Of a stretch of DNA of 64,000 nt, positions 60,282-64,000 are shown piece after piece; positions within the stretch are counted from its first letter, which is position 1, and each line of letters begins with the position of its first letter. Under the pieces are notes generated by a model. The model was not told the DNA's origin, searched no databases, and was given only the letters and a program-made list of their open reading frames with translations. The DNA comes from Piezodorus guildinii (Eukaryota; Arthropoda; Insecta; Hemiptera; Pentatomidae). The stretch covers positions 65,621,838 to 65,685,837 of the forward strand of contig CM041298.1 in the NCBI GenBank assembly GCA_023052935.1, given 5' to 3'. A program made the translations under genes and the position numbers.

Positions 60282-63200
60282 CAAAAAATTCTGGGTACCC
60301 ACTTTATAGAGGCTGGGTCTGCCCCAGGAGGGTCTCCATACCCCAGGGTCGCTCCACAACTGAAATAACAGAATAAATAATTCTGCCCCAGCTGAGGTTC
60401 GAACCTGGGACCCGGAGAACACTAACCTAATGCTTTATCCACAAGGCCACGCCGCTCCCTGGATGGAAGGCAACTATGCTCACCATTACACTAAACTAAA
60501 TATTGGGGGGAAAACCTGGCGGCTGAGCGTGATCTAGGCCGAATCACCTCACTACACTGCCGTTGGCTGTGAAACAGTAAGAATCTCTAATAGTACTGCA
60601 CCCTAGACTCTTCATGGGCTGTAGAGGTACAGGTTTTTACTTTCACTTACTTATATATGAAATATATAATGGAAACCTATAACGGAAATTCACATTTTAG
60701 GGCCTGAGTCCAAATAATCAAATCCCAAAAAATTGTCTGAGTGTCCGTGTATGTGTGTGGTAAGTCTAGCGCAAAAGTGAAAAGTCGTACGGAAATGATA
60801 TTTCATATTTAATAAAACTACATGCCTGAGATGTTAAGGCAACTTTTTCATCAAAATTGGCTAACCAGAACAGCCACTTTATACCATGCATTTTGCACCT
60901 TTTTACGATTTTTTCAAAAACGGCTCTGAAGATTTTGCTTAAACTCACTATATCGATATAAAATTTAATAGGCTTAATATCATGTGGGTTTAATTCTGAT
61001 TGATATAGTCTGACAGGGCTTAAATGCCAGTATTTTAAATTTTCTTCCTCTGAAGTACCTTTAATTTTGTACATTCCAAAAGATGAACTATATCATCTTA
61101 ATGGCATTGATGAAGGACAACTTAATATACAGGTTGGACCTATTTGATGACCAACTAAAGGATAAAACAGCAAAACTATTTTTTAATGTAATTTTTGGTA
61201 TTTTAATAATAAAAACAATAATACAGACCTATAATATACCGTTGGAAAGAGAAAGATTTTAGAAAAAACATTATTTTATATATAAAGTTTTAAAAGGTGA
61301 CATAAAGTGATGAATAGGGAATAAACTTATTACTGATTAACAATTTCATAGTTCTATTATTTAATCTAAATCATATGGTTCCTAAGAAAATGAATATACG
61401 TTTTATTAAAATCAACTCAAAATATTTTTCAAATTGAACTATAGTTAATTGTTTTTAAACTGATATTAACAGTCAAGATAAGTGAAAGTCATGTGTTACC
61501 TGCTATCCATAACTATCCAATTATTTGTTTTGTTTTTAATAGCTTTTTGCTGTTTGGTTATGTGTCCTTCCCCAGACTGTACAGTCCTTAAAAAAAGTAA
61601 ACAATGTGAGGGTTGAAGTTAATATAGATATAAAATTGAGACGTTACCCTTCGGTGTTGGAAGTTGGAGAAGGAGACCTGGAGGAGGTGCTGCTGGGAGT
61701 GCTCACGGTGCTGGCGGCTGCGCCTTTACCTTCCACCAAGTGTTTCAGCAGCTGCTCTTGCATCTCACTTTCACGTTTTAACTGAAATTTTTCAGAAACT
61801 CCTGTTTTCATTTATATATTTTCATAATTTGTTCTTTTTTAAAATAAAATATAAATGAAAATTAGAGATGATAAATCAAGACCACATTTTCTTCCTTATT
61901 CTGGCACTTAAGTCCAAGACTTCCCTGGACCAAAGTTTCCCAGAAGCTATTTTTACTTAGTTAATAAAAAATTCATACCTGCTCATTTTCTGCCTGAAGT
62001 TCCAACAGAGTTGCATCTTTCTCGGCATTTAAGCAAGAATGGTGAAGTGCCATGTTATACAGCTTTTCAAGAATATATGGAGCTTCCCCCATGTCAACTA
62101 ACATCCTTATTAAGTCTTCACTTTCAAATTGGGACTGAAAAAAAAAGTTAAACTTTTTAGTTTTTATTTTAGAAATAGAGAAACATGTGGTAATTTTTAG
62201 ATATTTTATTTTATGTCTAAACATTTTTTTTTATCACTTTAGTCGCCATCATACTTCTGAGCAATAGTTCTTTAATGAAGTTTGGTTTCAGAGGTTTTCA
62301 CCTGATTTTCTGTTTGTTTTTTTACTATTGGGAATAATTAAATTAAAGTAATTGAAGATTATTTCTGAATTGTATCACAACACTGCATTTGCCTTGCTTT
62401 ACTCCCTTTGGAGAAACTGGAATGAGTACATGAATAAGAAACTACTGAAATAAAGCCTGTAGTCCTTTATAGTACGAAATCTTGAAAGGTTACAAAGGGT
62501 GTCACCAGGAAGCTGTAACTACCATTCTCTGTCAACACACCTCGGCATCAGATGGTCTTCAATGAAAAGTATGGGTTCAGAGCCTCGCAGTGGCTGAGTG
62601 AGCTAGACATAAACATAAGTAGGTAGATAGTAGAAGGAAGAAGGTGGGATTTGATTGGCCATACATTCTGGAAACAGCCTGGTGCAGTAGAGTGGTTGGC
62701 ACTACACTGGAACCCGAAAGGAACAAGCTGAAAAGGAAGGCCTTACATAATCTAGAAGTAATCTGCGCTGAATGAGGAGTTAGCAGAAGAGGCTTGGGAG
62801 GAGGTGAAGATTTTACTTGTGACAAGACATGGATGGAAGTTAATAGGTCAGGTCCTTTGCTCCACTGGGAGTGATAAGGAGTAAACTAAATGAATTATTT
62901 ATTTAACATTTTAATATAAATATATGATAGAGAAGTTTGTTGGGAAGAACTAAGAAAACATACTTATTTTATTTGTGTCAATGTTTTGGTCTACATTAGC
63001 AATAGACTCAGTGAAATTATCTCAAAAAGTCTTTTTTGACCTTGGTGAAGGTCCACAAAGTAGGGCGAAAATTTAGAACACAAGTTTGTCTGATCGGTGA
63101 GTTTTCTTGATGATCGCGCACCATAGCAACTTTTGTATCATTTGGTCTCAATGGTCAACTACTCCATCATAAATATAAATATAATTAATACATTAAATAT

Positions 63201-63688
63201 GCCAAAATTAACAAATCAAACACTAAATGATACAATACATTTTTCCCATATTTAAATTAAAAAATAAATATAAACAATTTTTTGGTTGGTTCCTCAGAAT
63301 AATCACAAGGACTCTTGGAAATTGAAGCTATTTTTGACTGGCAACAGTAGCAACAGTTTTACATAGTGATTATGTTGCCAAAATAGAAGGTTTATTGCTA
63401 AATTATTAAAAATTAGTCTCTTAAATATAAGTTAGGTTGCATTAATAAAGTTTCAAAATGAGAATTTGTTACTAATGTAGAATCACAATAAAGAATCTCA
63501 CCTTGGACTCTTCAACTTGCAAAATCTCATGCTGAAGATCAGATATTGCAGACTGAATGTGTTCCAAATTTGCTTTGACTGAGTCCACTTCCTCTTTAAT
63601 TACAGAAGAGTTAGAAAACCTTGGGTCATTAAGCATTGCAAGTTTACTATTCAACTCTTCCTGCAGCTCTGTTCGAACCTCAATTTTC
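28405..63688 (-). CDS. KIF21: Kinesin-4 family motor KIF21, C-terminal half
   Basis: KIF21 kinesins are plus-end motors that pause microtubule growth. Eleven shared exons join in phase on the minus strand: 63688-63502, 62134-61979, 61781-61648, 59955-59800, 57894-57781, 52582-52429, 51151-51046, 49619-49442, 49199-49059, 47427-47142 and 44568-44372. Either 36878-36788 or 28453-28405 follows, giving about 633 or 619 residues. The first two exons form the regulatory coiled coil (VDSVKANLEHIQSAISDLQH). A Ser/Pro/Lys-rich linker follows, including SPPASPPTYRRQSSREENVF, and then seven WD40 blades. Close matches to vertebrate KIF21A/B from memory include GHPNNVVAVKY, TGSKDHYIKLFD and PPHYDGIQCLEL. 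The motor domain must lie right of the window. The long introns are filled with transposons. Confidence 0.92.
29478..29755 (+). repeat. tRNA-derived SINE, family A, copy 7
   Basis: The head GGGAGCAGCGTGGTCTATTG is followed by a shortened B-box region (CGAATCCCGG), GGGTATGGAGACCCTCTTTA, a TCTATATGTACTGAGCCCAA tail and AGAGGTATAGG. It carries a small internal deletion. It lies in the last KIF21 intron. Confidence 0.8.
30507..30850. repeat. MITE with about 55-bp inverted arms
   Basis: The left arm runs from 30507 and contains CATATTTAAATAGGCATTCT, then GTACTACCATTAACTTTATT. The right arm, ending near 30847, is its inverse complement (GTTAATGGAAGTACAGAATG, then CCTATTTAAATATG). No coding capacity is seen. 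Confidence 0.75.
30851..31330 (+). mobile_element. LINE 3' fragment (RT polyprotein C-terminus)
   Basis: It reads ERKILSRIHRPKQP, then TRRLRFYAHMVKMKNKR after a frameshift, then KKTFDKICSFK. This is the familiar tail after the reverse transcriptase domain. Stops and shifts show it is dead. Confidence 0.6.
31811..32560 (+). repeat. Old dispersed repeat of the CTAGTGGATTTGCC type
   Basis: The start ACTAGTGGATTTGCCGCTGC and the end AAAATCCGTCCAGTGTTTAG, then TTCGCGGAAACTATAATCGC, match a repeat type I remember from many arthropod genomes. Its class is uncertain. In its middle, CCAACGGTATATTATACGTC is identical to a core motif of element X. Confidence 0.4.
32561..34734. other. AT-rich intronic DNA, no feature seen
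   Basis: This is last-intron sequence of KIF21. It is extremely AT-rich, with only low-complexity tracts and chance frames. Confidence 0.5.
34735..35372. repeat. Inverted-repeat element with a CTGATGA...GAAAC hairpin
   Basis: The left end GGAATTAGTCTGGGTGGCGG (34737) and the right end CCGCCACCCGGACTAATTCC (35348) are inverse complements over about 35 bases with few mismatches. Near the right arm, CTGATGA (35268-35274) is followed by a GACCC/GGGTC stem (35276-35292), GAAA (35293-35296) and an AATAAA. There is no coding sequence. Confidence 0.75.
35373..36787. other. AT-rich DNA around the proximal KIF21 terminal exon
   Basis: This would be 3' UTR or intron depending on which KIF21 last exon is used. 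No repeat or reading frame stands out. Confidence 0.4.
36788..36878 (-). CDS. KIF21: KIF21 alternative terminal exon, proximal
   Basis: A pyrimidine-rich acceptor (TTCCTTTTGTTTCCAG) is followed by 91 bases ending in TAA. Joined to the AA left by exon 44568-44372, it reads NSGEVMMWKETPQEQDIMTM and ends GHILQLSV. The VMMW stretch supplies the last WD40 strand. The longer tail recalls the human KIF21B ending (KLWNYVPG...), a resemblance from memory. Confidence 0.75.
37249..37652. repeat. MITE with about 54-bp inverted arms
   Basis: The left arm CTATCTCTTCTTTTTGATAA at 37250 continues TTATTCATTTATTTCTCATA. The right arm is its inverse complement and ends GAAGAGATAG at 37652. CCCAAAACGTTAATT sits at the inner edge of the right arm. 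Confidence 0.8.
37723..37941. mobile_element. Short insertion with 18-bp direct flanks and Penelope-like hairpin
   Basis: The 18-base sequence TATTCTAATAATTTTGTT occurs at 37705-37722 and again at 37942-37959, bracketing 219 bases. The insert is itself an imperfect palindrome: GTGGAATAATCACGAGTCAG near the left has its inverse (TTGACTCCTGATTATTCCAC) near the right. Inside, CTGATAATGGCTC pairs with GAGCC just before GAAACGTCGGC. Long direct flanks suggest insertion by target-primed reverse transcription. Confidence 0.6.
37990..39769 (+). mobile_element. Decayed mariner, split by a LINE insertion
   Basis: Before the break, it reads ELARKLKFSKWTVNDYFKTI and IVTCDEKWILRDNSRGSG, which includes the first catalytic aspartate. 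After the break, from about 39390, HILLHDNAWPHVS and a C-terminal part follow. The right end GGACAACCCAA then TA at 39770 fits a mariner terminus. The left end was not located. Frameshifts show it is dead. Confidence 0.7.
38566..39385 (+). mobile_element. LINE 3' fragment nested in the mariner
   Basis: It reads LLVTSLIFPHFDYCCTLYDG, then FLYQVIQSHRP and FNRSFLIRSSILWNSIPPSI. The last part matches the common R-WNSLP ending of Jockey/CR1-like reverse transcriptase proteins. It ends in a TTATTATTATTATTA tract at 39362-39384, a typical LINE 3' tail. The 5' part is missing. Confidence 0.7.
40640..40850 (-). repeat. tRNA-derived SINE, family B, copy 3
   Basis: The minus strand shows the head with GGTTCAAACC-like B box (plus CCCACAGGTTTGAACC) and the body ending in TAGGAGTCC on plus. 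A chance reading frame on the minus strand over 40723-40962 comes from this repeat. Confidence 0.75.
41396..42290 (-). repeat. Element X, near full-length copy
   Basis: On plus it begins ACTTTCACTTACCTATATAT and ends GTCGTGTGTTGCGCAAACC AGATTTTT, the complements of the right and left ends. ATTGCGATCGTGAAAATTTT, CATGCATTTTGCACCTTTTT and ATAATATACCGTTGGATAGC mark the core. The KRCKMHGI frame is readable with a few stops. Confidence 0.8.
42524..42874. repeat. MITE with about 63-bp inverted arms
   Basis: The left arm starts AATTTCTCCGGAACCATCTC. The right arm ends GATATGGTTCCGGAGAATT. The arms match over about 63 bases with few changes and enclose about 220 bases without coding potential. GAAGATGAAACGTTAATGC lies at the inner edge of the right arm. 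Confidence 0.8.
44013..44222 (-). repeat. tRNA-derived SINE, family B, copy 4
   Basis: On the minus strand it has a head with GTGGGTAGCATAACAGCC-like bases and the B-box region (plus CCAGGTTTGAATTAG). The body is shared with 45345-45660. It lies 120 bases beyond KIF21 exon 44568-44372. Confidence 0.75.
44372..51151 (-). CDS. KIF21: KIF21 WD40 propeller exons (five exons)
   Basis: Blade 1 spans 51151-51046 and the start of 49619-49442 (EGHARAVLAVHATEDNLFTA, then DRSVLVWDL). Blade 2 is the rest of that exon (FVKVWDLRSAKCIRTL). Blade 3 is 49199-49059 (MLYTAAGDKVRVWDLR), after an insert rich in Asn and Ser. Blades 4 and 5 are in 47427-47142 (VVTGSKDHYIKLFDI; LFSGSRDGIIKKWN). Blades 6 and 7 begin in 44568-44372 (LLVSGCRDGTIKLWSP; AINALAANSGHIFTAA). 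The last blade stays open at HIFTAA and needs one of the two terminal exons to supply its final strand. Confidence 0.9.
45345..45660 (-). repeat. tRNA-derived SINE, family B, copy 5 (longest)
   Basis: The minus-strand head GGCTAGCATAACAGCCTC and B box GGTTCAAACCC are well kept. The 3' end contains a short duplicated AACGTCCCTAAAGG unit (45356 and 45382). This copy and that at 9535 define the family. Confidence 0.85.
45760..46962 (+). mobile_element. Mariner-type transposase gene, broken
   Basis: The likely left end GGGTGAATCAAATATAAACG is followed by a transposase starting at 45912 (MSEQDVSPSIVQHIIKFLAA). It has a helix-turn-helix (AWHKQFVEGRDRVQNKSHDR), a stop after SEVGIS, ITCDETWMHHYIPESKQ with the first catalytic aspartate, a frameshift near 46530, then LFQDNARPHTA and HPPYSPD. 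A short deletion follows before FHLFGPLKEALGG. The end RWEKCIYKSGDHVEK stops at 46962. No matching right terminal repeat was found. It is inactive and lies in the KIF21 intron 44569-47141. Confidence 0.85.
48215..48590 (-). mobile_element. LINE 3' fragment (RT polyprotein C-terminus)
   Basis: The minus strand encodes SWRLKWASKVVRLGEYRIPR and GRCPKGRPKRRWEDCVKADL, the LRWAGHVxRM...GRPxxRWxDxVxxDL pattern of LINE ends. It finishes in a TAATAATAATAATAA tract (48216-48231 on plus), a typical LINE tail. The frame is open for about 115 codons. Confidence 0.75.
49765..50170 (+). mobile_element. LINE 3' fragment (RT polyprotein C-terminus)
   Basis: It reads EMRFLKKVYGKTK, then LAEDIIEENQLRWFGHVLRM and RRSRGRPRKTLDESI, with scattered stops. 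It ends in GATAAATAAATA. It lies between KIF21 exons 51151-51046 and 49619-49442. Confidence 0.7.
50296..51010 (-). mobile_element. Decayed mariner
   Basis: The terminus TTGGGTTGTTACACGTGAAA, preceded by TA, is close to the left end of the 14604 mariner. The minus strand holds shattered transposase: WIIYDN, KLMFAVWWHIS, a LLHDIA-PHVSLLTMNKLK run, LSPTDYHLF-like residues and a CVENYGKYFK end. It is inactive. Its far end lies close to KIF21 exon 51151-51046. Confidence 0.75.
53306..53584. repeat. Foldback element, nearly perfect long palindrome
   Basis: GGAAGTAAAAAGG at the left is mirrored by GGTTACTTCC at the right. ACCTCTCTCACTATTCTTA mirrors TAAGAATAGTGAGAGAGGT. CTAGAAAAGGCCCTAGCCCC mirrors GGGGCAAGGGACTTTTCTAG. 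Only about 30 bases in the centre are unpaired. It would form a single hairpin with arms of about 120 bases. Confidence 0.85.
53660..54548 (-). repeat. Element X, near full-length copy
   Basis: On plus, ACTTTCACTTACCTATATAT opens the copy and GTCGTGTGTTGCCCGCACCA GATT closes it. This is the best preserved left terminus. Core motifs GCGATCGTGAAAAC, CATGCATTTTGCACC and ATAATATACCGTTGGAAAGC are present. It directly follows the foldback and a 30-base A run. Confidence 0.8.
54549..57780. other. AT-rich KIF21 intron, little structure
   Basis: No gene was seen. 56030-56640 may be an old repeat, with AGGCTGAAACGTCAGCAC near 56521, but arms are not clear. Confidence 0.4.
58262..58729. repeat. MITE with about 35-bp inverted ends
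   Basis: GTCTAAAACCTGTGAAAAAT at 58264 is mirrored by ATTTTTCACAGGTTTTAGAT at 58708. The ends also pair through GCTCTCACAA and TTGTGATAGAG. The inside is AT-rich and non-coding. Confidence 0.7.
58862..59232 (-). repeat. Penelope-like repeat with a 130-bp tandem duplication
   Basis: AAGAATGTATCGTCGACTGT, TTTTGCCGATGTTTCGGCTC and the CATAGGCAGAAATTATCAGG segment match the insert at 37723-37941. A 130-base unit starting CAACCGTGAGCCATGACAAG occurs at 58974 and again at 59104 with few changes. On the minus strand CCCTGATGATGGC and GAGCCGAAACATCGGC give the same hairpin core as at 35268. Confidence 0.65.
60288..60465 (-). repeat. tRNA-derived SINE, family A, copy 8 (5' half, inverted)
   Basis: On the minus strand, AGGGAGCGGCGTGGCC, GGTCCCAGGTTCGAACC-like boxes and TTATTTATTCTGTTATTTCA run to AAAGTGGGTACCCAGAA, where the copy stops at a run of about 30 A (plus). 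The head is well kept. Its missing 3' half lies next door in the opposite orientation. Confidence 0.8.
60498..60638 (+). repeat. tRNA-derived SINE, family A, 3' half
   Basis: GAAAACCTGGCGGCTGAGCG, TGATCTAGGCCGAATCACCT and the GGGCTGTAGAGGTACAGGTT end form the 3' half of family A on plus. It starts about where the neighbouring inverted copy breaks off. Its end abuts element X directly. Confidence 0.75.
60639..61505 (-). repeat. Element X with the longest open frame
   Basis: On plus it opens ACTTTCACTTACTTATATAT and ends AGTGAAAGTCATGTGTTACC. The minus strand has a 102-codon frame (61074-60766) that includes [20 protein letters not shown] and KRCKMHGIKWLFWLANFDEK. ATAATATACCGTTGGAAAG is kept. 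Confidence 0.75.
62565..62890 (+). mobile_element. LINE 3' fragment (RT polyprotein C-terminus)
   Basis: It reads WPYILETAW-like and TTLEPERNKLKRKALHNLEV pieces, then GPLLHWE at the end. This corresponds to the WNPxGKRKRGRPxxTWR...CSxxSDK ending of RTE-type LINEs. It has several stops. Confidence 0.5.
62891..63501. other. KIF21 intron, possible hairpin repeat
   Basis: CTTGGTGAAGGTCCACAAAG near 63041 followed by GGGCGAAAATTTAG faintly resembles the GATGA-stem-GAAA repeats elsewhere. Nothing else stands out. Confidence 0.3.
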
Positions 63689-63854
63689 CTTTACAAAAAT
63701 AATTCATTAAATTAATGATTTGAAAGAAGTAAAGCGAGTTTTAATTAGTAAAAGATTAAAAAGAAAATAATAATAAAAACAAGATAATGAGATGGTATGA
63801 TAATAAAATACTATGACCTTAACATTACAGCAAGATCCAAAAAAACACTAAAGG

Positions 63855-64000
63855 AAGGATGATTTCTAGTATTGGAGATGGCAGCCAAGAAACTTAGCCT
63901 TAGCGTCAATGCAGACAAGACTAAGTGCAGGTGAATAGGAGAGAGAGAAGAAAGAAACAAACATCTCAAAGTTGGCCAATTCAGGTTTAAATGCATTAAC
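63855..64000 (+). mobile_element. LINE fragment, runs off the window
   Basis: It reads MAAKKLSLSVNADKTKCR, like the EAAKxxGLxINxxKTKxM motif of reverse transcriptase (palm-thumb border). Only the beginning lies within the window. Confidence 0.5.

Noticed and set aside
1..64000. CRISPR arrays, bacterial operons or integrated bacterial genes
   Set aside because: The repeats are dispersed transposons without regular spacing. All real genes have introns.

Overview
The window is animal nuclear DNA, most likely from an insect. It is very AT-rich, its genes are split by GT-AG introns, and most of it is transposon debris. The mariner/Tc1 elements, tRNA-derived SINEs, LINE 3' ends and MITE-like foldbacks fit an insect, perhaps a hemipteran, but the species cannot be fixed from sequence alone.

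Layout. (1) About 1556-6801, plus strand: the 3' end of the ribosome-quality-control E3 ligase Listerin (LTN1), five exons ending in its RING. (2) 8863-9144, minus strand: a small unrecognised gene candidate of 83 residues. (3) 11257-27221, plus strand: a complete ten-exon gene that I read as FAAP100, a Fanconi anemia core-complex subunit. (4) From the right edge down to 28405, minus strand: the 3' half of a KIF21-type kinesin, covering the regulatory coiled coil, a Ser/Pro-rich linker and a seven-blade WD40 propeller. Its last blade can be completed by either of two alternative terminal exons. FAAP100 and KIF21 converge near 27.2-28.4 kb. All exon phases were joined by hand and agree.

Introns and spacers hold at least five mariner copies, one Tc1-like copy, many 5'-truncated LINE ends, two tRNA-derived SINE families (nine and five pieces), six MITE or foldback elements, and loci with CTGATGA...GAAAC hairpins like those of Penelope-type elements. 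A roughly 0.9-1.07 kb family, here called element X, occurs seven or eight times. It has 14-bp inverted repeats near its ends and a peptide that stays readable in several copies. I do not recognise it, and it is the best candidate for something undescribed.

The genes do not form one pathway: LTN1 acts on stalled ribosomes, FAAP100 in crosslink repair and KIF21 on microtubules. The strongest leads are the swap of KIF21 last exons, a FAAP100 gene in a probable insect, element X, the small 83-residue gene, and possible antisense exons inside a LTN1 intron.
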